A stretch of DNA of 64,000 nt from assembly GCA_015066635.1 (NCBI GenBank), contig SVOA01000007.1:1-64000 (forward strand), in the 5' to 3' direction. Below are positions 33,814-42,188 of this stretch, in pieces. This DNA comes from Oscillospiraceae bacterium (GTDB lineage Bacteria > Bacillota > Clostridia > Oscillospirales > Acutalibacteraceae). Below the pieces are notes generated by a model. The model was not told where the DNA came from. It saw nothing but the letters and a program-made list of their open reading frames with translations, and made no database searches. How positions within the stretch are numbered: position 1 is the stretch's first letter; every line of letters starts with the position of its first letter. Position numbers and translations under genes: made by a program.

Positions 33814-35427
33814 TTATTCGGCATTGAGAATTGCGAAATTCTCTTTGTTTGCCTTGTAAAGATTTTTAAATACCTTATAGTTTCTGTCGTAAACCGCCTT
33901 GTTTGCGTAGTTCGGTTTAAAGCTCTTGGTTGCGGGGATGAGCTTCTTGGCATCCGTGATGTCCTTGAGAATTCCCGTACCGACGGCAATAACTATCGCC
34001 GCGCCGACAGCACCGATATTCTGCGGAGAGTCAACGGTTTCAATGGTCTTGCCCGTGATATCCGCAAGCATCTGGCAGGTAATGTCGGAAAGCGCTCCGC
34101 CGCCTACAAAACGTACTGTATCGGAGGTCTTGATTTTCTTTTCCTGCGCCTCAAGGAACCAGCGAAGGTGGAAACATACGCCCTCGGAAACGGCTCTGAT
34201 AAGCTCGGATTTACCCGTGTCGAGCGAAATGTTAAAGAACATTCCTCTTGCCTTTGAGTCCTCAAACGGACAGCGGTTTCCGTGAAGCCACGGAGTAAAT
34301 ATGACGCCGTTTGAACCTGCGGGAACCGTATCGACAACAGCCATCATATAGTCATAAAGATTGGTATAAACCTGCTCAAAATCGCCCTTTGAATGTTTAA
34401 GGTTGTGAGTCTTGTCGAGATATATTTCAATCTCATCAAGAGCAAGGTGGTCCTTTACCCACTCAACGCACTTGCCCGCCGTTTCAAGCTCGGCAAAGTA
34501 GTTGTAATAACCGTCCTTTGCGCCGACAACGCCCGCCATCATGGCATTTGTATCAACAACCGACTTGTCGATAACCGTTGAAGCCCAGCCCGACGTGCCC
34601 TGATAGATATGAGTGTCGCCGAGTTCAACCGCGCCTGCGCCGACTCCGATAAGCGAAGAATCTCCGCCGCCGCCGAAAACAGCCGTGCCTTCCTCAAGTC
34701 CGAGTTCGGAAGCCGCCTTCTTTGTGAGTGTACCGACCTTATCGGTTGACTTGACTATCTTTGCAAGATGGTTTGTGTCAATGCCTATCATCTTGCACAT
34801 CTGCTGACTCCAGCACTTATTCTTTATATCGTAAATCATTGTCGCGAACGCAGAGTCGTGAGTCATAACGAACTCGCCCGTCATTCTGACTATAAGAGAT
34901 TCCTTAACGTCAAGCCACTTATAAACCTTTTTAAAATTCTCGGGCTCGTTGTCCTGAACCCACTTGTATTTCCATACGGGGTCCTTTACGCTCAAGGGAG
35001 CCGCGCCCGTGCATTTGAGAGACTCAAGAACCTTAAAAAGATTTCCTCCCGCTATCTGGGGTCCGCCGCCGAATACCGCCTTCATCTGATCGCCTGCACG
35101 CTGGTCCATATAGCTGAAAGCTCTGCGTACATGTCTGCCGTCCTTGTCAACGAGGACAACGCCCTGCGCCTGAGAACAGAAGGAAATGCCCGAAATATCC
35201 TTGGGGTCGATTTTTGACTTTTTGATAACCTCTTTTGACGATGAGCACATAGCCTCCCACCACTCGTCGGGGTCTTGCTCGGCTCCGCCGTTAGGCATAA
35301 CATAAAGCTTGTAGCCCTCGCTCTTTGAGGCCAAAAGCTCAATTTTGTCGGAGACGGAAAAAACGCAGGTCTTAATGCCCGTCGTACCGATATCAAATGC
35401 AATAACATAAGTAGGATTAACCACCAT
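33814..35427 (-). CDS. FGGY family carbohydrate kinase, xylulokinase-like
   Basis: Phosphorylates a sugar or polyol with ATP. 537 residues, two actin-like halves. AFDIGTTGIKTCVF is the N-terminal phosphate motif; FGGGGDSSLIGVGAG and FVGGGALSDITCQMLADITG belong to the ATP-binding half. It looks closest to xylulokinase, but FGGY substrates cannot be assigned by eye. Start 35427 is supported by GGAG; an earlier GTG is in frame. It lies 19 bases behind the TetR gene in one operon and is divergent from a GH3 glycosidase, suggesting use of sugars released from glycosides. Confidence 0.88.
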   Translation of the reverse strand: MVVNPTYVIAFDIGTTGIKTCVFSVSDKIELLASKSEGYKLYVMPNGGAEQDPDEWWEAMCSSSKEVIKKSKIDPKDISGISFCSQAQGVVLVDKDGRHVRRAFSYMDQRAGDQMKAVFGGGPQIAGGNLFKVLESLKCTGAAPLSVKDPVWKYKWVQDNEPENFKKVYKWLDVKESLIVRMTGEFVMTHDSAFATMIYDIKNKCWSQQMCKMIGIDTNHLAKIVKSTDKVGTLTKKAASELGLEEGTAVFGGGGDSSLIGVGAGAVELGDTHIYQGTSGWASTVIDKSVVDTNAMMAGVVGAKDGYYNYFAELETAGKCVEWVKDHLALDEIEIYLDKTHNLKHSKGDFEQVYTNLYDYMMAVVDTVPAGSNGVIFTPWLHGNRCPFEDSKARGMFFNISLDTGKSELIRAVSEGVCFHLRWFLEAQEKKIKTSDTVRFVGGGALSDITCQMLADITGKTIETVDSPQNIGAVGAAIVIAVGTGILKDITDAKKLIPATKSFKPNYANKAVYDRNYKVFKNLYKANKENFAILNAE

Positions 35428-35446
35428 AATCACTCCTCATTTTAAT

Positions 35447-36100
35447 TTATTTTTTTAATGCAGACTTGATGAATTTCAGGCACTGCTCAACTACAAAATC
35501 ATCACGGTTAAGAATGTCGCCGCCCGTGTAAATTTTAAAACGTTCCTTGTAATAATCACAGGCATACGAGAACTGAAGATTCATAAAGATATTGTCCAAA
35601 AGATATGCCGCAAACGCAGAATCTATATCCTCGCGCACATCTCCCGCCTTTTTGCCCTGCTCAATGGCAACACGGTAAATTCTTGCCGTCATTGACTCCA
35701 TTTCGTAGGCAAACTGCGAGGCAAACCTCGGGTTGTTTTCGCTGGTCATAACATTGTAAAGCTTGACAAGCAAATCATTTTCCTTAGAGCTTTTCTGTAT
35801 GGTTCTTATTATCTTGTCAACCTTGAGAAGTATGTCCTCGTCGCTTTGGGCAAGGTTATTCAAAAGCTCCTCCATAGACGCAATACTGTAATGTATTATC
35901 GTTAAGAACATATCCTGCTTATTGTCAAAGTACTTATAAAGCGAGCCGACGCTGACGTCCGCTTTTTTTGCAATATTATTTATATTGGCGTTTTCAAAAC
36001 CGCGCATGGCAAATTCCATTGTAGCCGCACGGATAATACGCTCGCGCTTTTCAGCTGAGATATTGTCAAAGGTTGCCTTATGATGCTTTTGTAAATCCAT
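35447..36100 (-). CDS. TetR family transcriptional regulator
   Basis: A 217-residue repressor-type protein. The N-terminal helix-turn-helix (RERIIRAATMEFAMRGFENANINNIAKKADVS, then VGSLYKYFDNKQDMF) is typical; the C-terminal ligand domain is not assignable. It is divergent from the GH3 gene, and a 14-bp palindrome next to the GH3 promoter is a likely operator. It forms an operon with the FGGY kinase. Confidence 0.92.
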   Translation of the reverse strand: MDLQKHHKATFDNISAEKRERIIRAATMEFAMRGFENANINNIAKKADVSVGSLYKYFDNKQDMFLTIIHYSIASMEELLNNLAQSDEDILLKVDKIIRTIQKSSKENDLLVKLYNVMTSENNPRFASQFAYEMESMTARIYRVAIEQGKKAGDVREDIDSAFAAYLLDNIFMNLQFSYACDYYKERFKIYTGGDILNRDDFVVEQCLKFIKSALKK

Positions 36101-36174
36101 AAAAGAAAACTCCGTTTTTTACAAATTCCGTTATTATATTCTATCATAAAAACAAAGCCCGTTACAAGCAAAAA

Positions 36175-36203
36175 TTGAGTATCGTTTCGCTTTTGGATAT
36201 AAT
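36175..36203 (+). promoter_or_regulatory. Promoter of the GH3 gene
   Basis: TTGAGT (36175-36180) and TATAAT (36198-36203), 17-bp spacer. Confidence 0.65.
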
Positions 36204-36205
36204 AG

Positions 36206-36219
36206 TGAATATATATTCA
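36206..36219. promoter_or_regulatory. Candidate TetR operator
   Basis: TGAATATATATTCA, a perfect 14-bp palindrome starting 3 bases after the -10 of the GH3 promoter, thus over the transcription start. It lies between the TetR gene and the GH3 gene. Confidence 0.5.
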
Positions 36220-36304
36220 TTTCTTTGTAGAAATTGCACAGTAAATATTGATTTTACGCACTGCTGATGATATACTGTTTATATTAAAATGCAGGAGAGG
36301 TATT

Positions 36305-38731
36305 ATGAAACTGATAAATAAAATCATACGCAAGGTTACGGGTGCGGAGCTTGCGCAGGATATTTCGGGAAAGGTTATCCAGGGAGAAGCAAACGCCGAG
36401 ATAGTTCCCCTGCTGCGTCAGGCAGGCGCCGAGGGATGCGTACTTCTTAAAAACGAAAAGGACACTCTTCCCTTTACCGCGGACGACAACGTTGCGATAT
36501 TCGGCAGAGTGCAGAACGATTGGTTCTTTGTAGGCAACGGCTCGGGCGGAGATGTCTGCGTTCCGTATAAGACAAGTCTTATCGACGCGGTCGAAAATGA
36601 AAAGCCCTTCGCCGTCAACGAGGAATTAAAGGAAATATACAAAGCTTGGAGCGCCGACAAAAAGAATTATGTTGACCCCGGTTTTTGGGCTCACTGGCCG
36701 CGCTTCTACCCCGAAATGCCTTTAAAGGACGATATTGTTAAAGCAGCAGCCGCTAAAAGCAACAAGGCGCTTGTTGTAATAGGACGTTCCTCGGGAGAGG
36801 ACAGAGAAAACGTGCTCAAAAAGGGAAGCTATTACCTGACCGATAAAGAAATTAAAATGCTCGACAAAGTAACCTCCGAGTTTGACAGGGTTGCCGTTAT
36901 TCTCAATATCGGCTCTCTCATTGACTTTGAAAAGCTCACGTCATACAGAGATAAAATCTCCTCAATTATGATAGTCTGGCAGAGCGGTATGGAAAGCGGA
37001 AACGCCGTCTGTGACGCGCTGACCTCCGTTTCTCCGAGCGGAAAGCTCACAGACACCGCGGCAAAGAGATATGAGGACTATCCCTCATCAAAGAACTTCG
37101 GTAACAAGGGCAAGAACAGATATGAGGAGGACATCTTTGTAGGTTACCGCTACTTTGAGACCTTTGCTCCCGACAGAGTTCTCTATGAATTCGGCTACGG
37201 ACTGTCGTACACGGAATTCAAGACCGACATAGTTTCGGCAGAGTTTGACGGAAACGAAATCAAGGCAAAAGTGAAGGTTACAAACAAGGGCAAACGCGCG
37301 GGCAAAGAGGTCGTTCAGTGCTATATCTCGGCGCCTCAGGGAAAGCTCGGCAAAGCCGCAAAGGTTCTGACTGCTTATAAAAAGACGCGTGAACTTGAGC
37401 CGGGCAAGAGCACGACCTTCACGCTGACCTTCGGCAAGTATTCCTTTGCATCCTACGACGACAGCGGAGTTACGGGCAACGAGAACTGCTATGTGCTTGA
37501 AAAGGGCGAATATACTCTCTTTATCGGCACAAGCGTCAGACAGTGTCAGGAGGCCCTGAAATTCACTCTCGATGAGGACGAGGTTATTGAAAAGCTGTCC
37601 GAGCAGATGGCTGTCAACGAGGAGGACGCATTTAAGAGAATTCACGCCTCTGAGCTTGACGGAAAGCTCATTCCCGTAAAAGAACCCGTTCCGACACGGA
37701 GAACATATTTAAAGAACAAGATACTCGCCGCAATTCCCGAGGGCAGAGAAATCACGGGTGATGTCGGCTATAAACTCGCAGACGTTAAGAACGGTAAGGT
37801 TTCGCTTGACGACTTTACGGCGCAGTTAAGCACAACCGAGCTTGAACTCATAACGAGGGGCGAAGGTATGATGAACAGTCCCCTCGGCGCAAAGGGTAAT
37901 GCGGGCATACTCGGCGGCGTTTCGGCGTCGCTCAGAGACAAGGGTATTCCCCCCGTTACAACTACCGACGGACCGTCGGGAATAAGACTTCTGAGTGCCT
38001 GCTCCCTTATGCCCTGCGGAACGGCGCTCGCCTGCAGCTGGAATACCGAGCTTGTTAAAAAACTGTTTGCGGAAATGGGTAAAGAAATGGTACAAAAAGG
38101 CAGCGACATACTGCTTGCCCCCGGTATGAATATTCACAGAAGCGTACTCTGCGGCAGAAACTTCGAGTACTATTCCGAGGACCCCGTTGTTTCGGGTATA
38201 ACCGCAAGCGCAGCCGTAAAGGGAATTCAGTCCGCAGGCGTTTCGGCGTGTCCTAAGCACTTCGCCTGCAACAATCAGGAATTCAACAGATGTTACACCG
38301 ACTCCCTTGTTTCACAGAGAGCGCTCAGAGAGATTTATCTCAAAGGCTTTGAAATCTGCGTAAAAACGGCGAAGCCAAAGACGATAATGACAAGCTATAA
38401 CAAAATTAACGGCGTATGGAGCCACTACAACTTTGAGATGTGCACCATGATTCTCAGAGGCGAGTGGAAATTTGACGGACTCGTTATGACAGACTGGTGG
38501 ATGCGCTACGCTCCCTCCCCCGAATTTCCCGAGATTACGGGCAACGCATACAGAGTCAGGTCTCAGGTTGACGTGCTTATGCCCGGTGCAAAAGCGGCAA
38601 TCAGCAAAACCGCCGAAAATGACGGAACCCTTCTCGCCACATACGGCAAGCGCAACGGCATAACGCTCGGCGAAATGCAGAGAAGCGCGAAAAACGTTTT
38701 GAGATTTATTCTTAATTCAAATAAAATGTAA
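36305..38731 (+). CDS. Glycoside hydrolase family 3 with reversed domain order
   Basis: An 808-residue beta-glycosidase, probably cytoplasmic since no signal peptide is seen. The order is unusual for GH3: the alpha/beta sandwich (C-terminal domain of most GH3, AGAEGCVLLKN at 40-50) comes first, then a fibronectin-III-like domain (about 290-385), and the TIM-barrel-like catalytic domain last (DGPSGIR 555-561, GRNFEYYSEDP, CPKHFACN 649-656). Asp730 in MTDWW is the expected nucleophile. Beta-glucosidases of this order are known from rumen bacteria. Start 36305 follows AGGAGAGG. Likely under TetR control. Confidence 0.92.
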   Translation: MKLINKIIRKVTGAELAQDISGKVIQGEANAEIVPLLRQAGAEGCVLLKNEKDTLPFTADDNVAIFGRVQNDWFFVGNGSGGDVCVPYKTSLIDAVENEKPFAVNEELKEIYKAWSADKKNYVDPGFWAHWPRFYPEMPLKDDIVKAAAAKSNKALVVIGRSSGEDRENVLKKGSYYLTDKEIKMLDKVTSEFDRVAVILNIGSLIDFEKLTSYRDKISSIMIVWQSGMESGNAVCDALTSVSPSGKLTDTAAKRYEDYPSSKNFGNKGKNRYEEDIFVGYRYFETFAPDRVLYEFGYGLSYTEFKTDIVSAEFDGNEIKAKVKVTNKGKRAGKEVVQCYISAPQGKLGKAAKVLTAYKKTRELEPGKSTTFTLTFGKYSFASYDDSGVTGNENCYVLEKGEYTLFIGTSVRQCQEALKFTLDEDEVIEKLSEQMAVNEEDAFKRIHASELDGKLIPVKEPVPTRRTYLKNKILAAIPEGREITGDVGYKLADVKNGKVSLDDFTAQLSTTELELITRGEGMMNSPLGAKGNAGILGGVSASLRDKGIPPVTTTDGPSGIRLLSACSLMPCGTALACSWNTELVKKLFAEMGKEMVQKGSDILLAPGMNIHRSVLCGRNFEYYSEDPVVSGITASAAVKGIQSAGVSACPKHFACNNQEFNRCYTDSLVSQRALREIYLKGFEICVKTAKPKTIMTSYNKINGVWSHYNFEMCTMILRGEWKFDGLVMTDWWMRYAPSPEFPEITGNAYRVRSQVDVLMPGAKAAISKTAENDGTLLATYGKRNGITLGEMQRSAKNVLRFILNSNKM

Positions 38732-38744
38732 ACGGACAACAGTT

Positions 38745-38777
38745 AAAGGCATCACCTGAAGTGATGCCTTTTATTTT
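38745..38777. terminator. Terminator between GH3 and trpZ-like gene
   Basis: AAAGGCATCAC (38745-38755) pairs with GTGATGCCTTT (38761-38771), then T-rich on the plus strand. It may also serve the convergent ABC operon. Confidence 0.8.
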
Positions 38778-38784
38778 TTTCTTA

Positions 38785-39570
38785 TTACGATAACAGCATT
38801 CTGTCGTTGTCAAAAGCCTTGCCCGAAGCAATTCTGAACTGCTCAAGCAAATCGGGGACGCCGAGCTTTGCTCTTTTTTCTCCCTCGACGTCAAAAATAA
38901 TTCTGCCGTCATCCATCATAATCGTTCTGTTCCCGAGGTCGAGAGCCGACTGCATATTGTGGGTAATCATAAGACAGGTCAGCTTGTTCTCGGAAACTAT
39001 CTGCGTTGTAAGCGACAGTACCTTTTCAGCCGTTGACGGGTCAAGAGCCGCCGTGTGCTCGTCAAGCAGCAGAAGCTTAGGCGGGTTATACGTCGCCATC
39101 ATAAGAGTCAGCGCCTGACGCTGACCGCCCGAAAGAAGTCCTACGGGCTGCTCCATTCTGTCCTCAAGTCCCATATCGAGCAGAGCAAGTCTTTCGCGGA
39201 ATTCGTTTTTATCCTGCTTTGAGATGTGGCTGAGCCAGCCTCCCTTGCCCGCGGCAAGAGCGAGGTTTTCCTCTATACTCATTCCGGGAGCGCTGCCCTT
39301 CATCGGGTCCTGAAACAGCCTGCCTATCTGCCTTGCCCTCTTGTGAACGGGGCGCAGGGTTATGTCCTCTCCGCCGAGAATTATTTTGCCCTTATCGGTA
39401 AAAAAGTCCCCCGAAATCGCATTAAACAGCGTTGATTTGCCTGCTCCGTTTGCGCCGATTATCGTGATGAAGTCGCCGTCCTTGACGCTAAGCGACATGT
39501 CGTCGAGCGCAAGCTTTGCGTTAACGGTATTCGGGTGGAAGGTTTTTGAAATATGAGAAAGCTCCAGCAT
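38785..39570 (-). CDS. trpZ: ABC transporter ATPase, TrpXYZ-type (tryptophan)
   Basis: A 261-residue ATPase. Walker A GANGAGKST, signature LLSGGQRQALT and Walker B KLLLLDEHTAAL are present. The sequence belongs to the group paired with ABC_sub_bind binding proteins. Start 39570 is one base after the permease stop, with GGGGAGG inside the permease end. Tryptophan is inferred from the T-box leader; TrpXYZ transporters under Trp T-boxes have been predicted in Firmicutes. Confidence 0.85.
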   Translation of the reverse strand: MLELSHISKTFHPNTVNAKLALDDMSLSVKDGDFITIIGANGAGKSTLFNAISGDFFTDKGKIILGGEDITLRPVHKRARQIGRLFQDPMKGSAPGMSIEENLALAAGKGGWLSHISKQDKNEFRERLALLDMGLEDRMEQPVGLLSGGQRQALTLMMATYNPPKLLLLDEHTAALDPSTAEKVLSLTTQIVSENKLTCLMITHNMQSALDLGNRTIMMDDGRIIFDVEGEKRAKLGVPDLLEQFRIASGKAFDNDRMLLS

Positions 39571-39571
39571 A

Positions 39572-40504
39572 TTACGCCTCCCCCTTTCCGAATCTGTGGT
39601 CAAGTCTGCGTTTGAGCATCGGGTATCTCGACTTGAGATACGGTCCCGAAATAGCAATTATGACTATTACCGAGGAAACGAGTTTGAGCATTGACGCAGG
39701 CATATGGAAGCGAAGCGCCACGGCATACACAAGTCTGAAAATAATTGATCCGAGTACCACGCCTACTGCCCTTAACGGAATCTTGCCCTTACCGAGGAAG
39801 GCTCCGCCTATAAGCAGCGATGCAAGCGCTATGGTAACCATACCCGTACCGATGTCGATATTTACGCTTTTCTGACTCTGCGCAAGCAGACAGCCCGAAA
39901 GCGCTGTAAAGGAATTCGCTATACAAAGTCCTACTATCGTTGTAAACGCAGGGTTTATGGACGAGGAACGCACCATATCGGGATTGTTGCCCGTCGCTCT
40001 TATCGCAAGTCCGAGCTTGGTCTTTAAGAAAAGCGACAAAAACAGTATAACGAGCGCAACCGCCGCTATTGCTACTATAAGCTTGAACTGTCTTTCAAGC
40101 GGCGTACCCCTGAGCAATCTTGCCGCCTCGGCAAAGACCGTTTTGGTCTTATTCATATTCAGCAACGAGGAGTTGCCCATAATCGCAATATTTATTGAGT
40201 AAAGTCCCGTATTGACTATTATTCCCGCAAGCAGAGAGTCAATACCCATTTTTGTCTGAAGCAGAGCCGTAATAAAGCCCGAAACAACGCCTGCAAGCAT
40301 AGCCGCGCCGAGCGACAGATACGGGTGTCCCGCGATAGCCACTACCGCGCCGACCGTTGCGCCGAGCGTGAAGCAGCCGTCTGTCGAAAGGTCGCAGACA
40401 TTCAGCATTGAATAACTCAAAAACAGCGCAAGCACCGTCAGAGAGCTTATCAGTCCGAGCTCCACGGAGGTCTGAAACAGACCCATAACAGATCCTAAAT
40501 CCAT
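39572..40504 (-). CDS. trpY: ABC transporter permease, TrpXYZ-type
   Basis: A 310-residue membrane protein with about nine segments, of the LivH-like BPD_transp_2 family (GATVGAVVAIAG, GLAIRATGNNPDMVRSSSIN loop). The loop with RATGxNPxMV is the usual coupling region. GGGAAG precedes the ATG. It lies 87 bases behind the binding protein, from which it is separated by a hairpin. Confidence 0.87.
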   Translation of the reverse strand: MDLGSVMGLFQTSVELGLISSLTVLALFLSYSMLNVCDLSTDGCFTLGATVGAVVAIAGHPYLSLGAAMLAGVVSGFITALLQTKMGIDSLLAGIIVNTGLYSINIAIMGNSSLLNMNKTKTVFAEAARLLRGTPLERQFKLIVAIAAVALVILFLSLFLKTKLGLAIRATGNNPDMVRSSSINPAFTTIVGLCIANSFTALSGCLLAQSQKSVNIDIGTGMVTIALASLLIGGAFLGKGKIPLRAVGVVLGSIIFRLVYAVALRFHMPASMLKLVSSVIVIIAISGPYLKSRYPMLKRRLDHRFGKGEA

Positions 40505-40540
40505 AATCGTCTTCCCTTTTGTTTCTTAAAAATGCCGTGA

Positions 40541-40568
40541 ACAGACAGCCCACTGCGGGGCTATCTGT
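40541..40568 (-). other. Hairpin between binding-protein and permease genes
   Basis: An 11-bp stem with one mismatch (40541-40551 with 40558-40568), 24 bases past the binding-protein stop and followed by a weak T-rich tract. It probably raises binding-protein expression relative to the permease by stabilising or partly terminating the message. Confidence 0.6.
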
Positions 40569-40591
40569 CCTAACCTTTATTATTTAATAAA

Positions 40592-41689
40592 TCAGTCCGC
40601 TATAGCTGCAAGAATGATGTTGAAAATTGCCTTTGTATCAAGTGCGTCGGATGTGCCGGTAACATTTTTGCCGGGCGCCTCAAGAGAAGCGACAAGCTCA
40701 GTTGAGATGGGATCCGAAACTGCGGCAAAAACAACGGGTGTTCCGTCTGTTTCCGTTGCCGACTGCATAGCCATTGCTACGGGTGTTGCAACGCCTACCA
40801 TAAGGTCAACCTTATCGGTCTGGAAGTTTGAAATAATCTGTCCCATAACGTTTGAATCTGCGTTTGCATTGTCATAGATTATCTCGAATTTAACATTGTT
40901 TTCCTTGCCGAGAGCGTCAAGCTTAACCTTGATGTTTGAAACTATCTGGTTGAGTGAAGCATCGTCAACGTAGTTGCAGATACCGACCTTGAAGGTCTTT
41001 GTTGCGTTCTCGTCGCCGATTGTGCCCGAAGCGAGAGCCGATGCGGGATTTGAAGCGTTGGTGTCCTCAAATTCCTCTGCCGTCTTAATCTGCTTTATTG
41101 CCTGGCAGAAGGGTTCAAACTTAGCGGAAATTTCATCGAAATCATAACCGATAGCTTCGCAGATTTCCGTATTGATGGTAGCCGTGCCGTTGTCAAAGGT
41201 CTTAACGGGATATGTTGCAACGTCCTTGCCGTTAACAAGAATATCAAATACCATATTCGCTGTCTCTGCGCCGAGGTTGGCGTAGTCAACGCCGTAACCG
41301 AGGAATGCGCCGTTGAGTGCAAATGAGTCAGCGCCCGTGAAGTGAGGAATCTTTGCCTCTGCAAGTGCCTCATAAATTGAAAGCTCCGCTGTCATAATTG
41401 TATTGTCTGTGGGTGTGAAGATAGCCGCAACCTTGTCCGCAATAGCCGAGTCAACTGCGAGCTTAACCTCGTCAACGGTTGTGCCTGTATATTCCTTGTA
41501 GGCAATGCCCTTTTCGTCAAGGAATTTCTTTGCGTCCTCAATAGCGCTTGTGGAAGCGTCCTGACCTGCGTCATAGAGAAGTCCTACGACCTTGTCAGAC
41601 TTTGTTTCTGTCTTTGTGCAGGCGGCGAAAACCGTTACTGCAAGTACTGCTGCGATTACTACTGCAAGAATTCTTTTAAAGTTTTTCAT
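40592..41689 (-). CDS. trpX: ABC_sub_bind lipoprotein with swapped lobes (TrpX-like)
   Basis: A 365-residue substrate-binding lipoprotein (lipobox FAAC, Cys24). Both lobes of an ABC_sub_bind protein are recognisable but in the opposite order: residues 34-184 match what is normally the C-terminal lobe (VVGLLYD, FTPTDNTI, GYGVDYANLG, ICEAIG), and 233-349 what is normally the N-terminal lobe (KVGICNY, VDLMVGVATPVAMAMQ, FAAVSDPI, NVTGTSD). A linker (185-232) rich in Glu and Ala joins them. So the mature protein appears to be a circular permutant. The gene starts the transporter operon under a tryptophan T-box; AGGAGAG precedes the ATG. Confidence 0.85.
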   Translation of the reverse strand: MKNFKRILAVVIAAVLAVTVFAACTKTETKSDKVVGLLYDAGQDASTSAIEDAKKFLDEKGIAYKEYTGTTVDEVKLAVDSAIADKVAAIFTPTDNTIMTAELSIYEALAEAKIPHFTGADSFALNGAFLGYGVDYANLGAETANMVFDILVNGKDVATYPVKTFDNGTATINTEICEAIGYDFDEISAKFEPFCQAIKQIKTAEEFEDTNASNPASALASGTIGDENATKTFKVGICNYVDDASLNQIVSNIKVKLDALGKENNVKFEIIYDNANADSNVMGQIISNFQTDKVDLMVGVATPVAMAMQSATETDGTPVVFAAVSDPISTELVASLEAPGKNVTGTSDALDTKAIFNIILAAIAD

Positions 41690-41827
41690 TGTTTTTCTCT
41701 CCTAATATTTTAATTTTTGTTTTTTAAATGATTTGATAATGCTTTACTTTCCCTGTTGTCAGATTTAAACTTCGCCATCGTTTTGTTAACAGTTTCATAT
41801 TCCTTCTCCGTTTCAAAATAAAAAAAT

Positions 41828-42060
41828 CCTGTCCCAAAAATATGGGACAGGAATAATTACCTGCGGTGCCACCCAAGTTGACGGATAACCGTCCTCTTTA
41901 CCTCATACTGACATATGAGCTGTACTGTAACGGGTACATCCCGTCGGTTACTACTTGCTTTCGCTTTCGTCCGCCCTCATAAGTCCATTCGCCTTGCGCT
42001 GTACTGCTGCCATCTCACTGTCGGCAACTCTCTTTGAGCTTCGCTGCAAAGTTACTACTC
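41828..42060 (-). promoter_or_regulatory. T-box leader, tryptophan specifier (UGG)
   Basis: The minus strand begins GAGTAGTAA, has AGAGAG and a GTGAGA element in Stem I, and the T-box core GGGTGGCACCGC (41863-41874). The specifier is UGG (41985-41987) in the context GAATGGAC. The T-box bulge UGGC (41868-41871) fits discriminator G of tRNA-Trp. A terminator stem (41828-41836 with 41843-41851) and T-run end it. Uncharged tRNA-Trp would favour read-through into the transporter genes. Confidence 0.88.
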
Positions 42061-42101
42061 TTAATCATAGGTTTCGGTGTTTACGCGTTTGCGTTTTTTT
42101 T

Positions 42102-42130
42102 AAAATAGCATATCGGAAATGACTTGTCAA
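42102..42130 (-). promoter_or_regulatory. Promoter of the Trp T-box operon
   Basis: Minus-strand TTGACA (42125-42130) and TATTTT (42102-42107), 17-bp spacer. Confidence 0.75.
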
Positions 42131-42188
42131 GCGTTTTTTTGAAAAAACTTCAAATTTTTTTAACGCGTTAAAGTAATAACGAATTAAA

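Larger units (their letters stand above)
41690..42188. other. Leader region of the tryptophan transporter operon
   Basis: No protein gene. It contains the T-box (41828-42060), its promoter (42102-42130) and a 14-bp palindrome TTTAACGCGTTAAA (42159-42172) just past the end of the DUF975 gene. Nothing else was recognised. Confidence 0.7.

Noticed and set aside
42159..42172. Palindrome TTTAACGCGTTAAA
   Set aside because: It lies just past the DUF975 stop and 29 bp upstream of the Trp operon -35. No matching site elsewhere in the window and no known regulator fits, so I do not call an operator.
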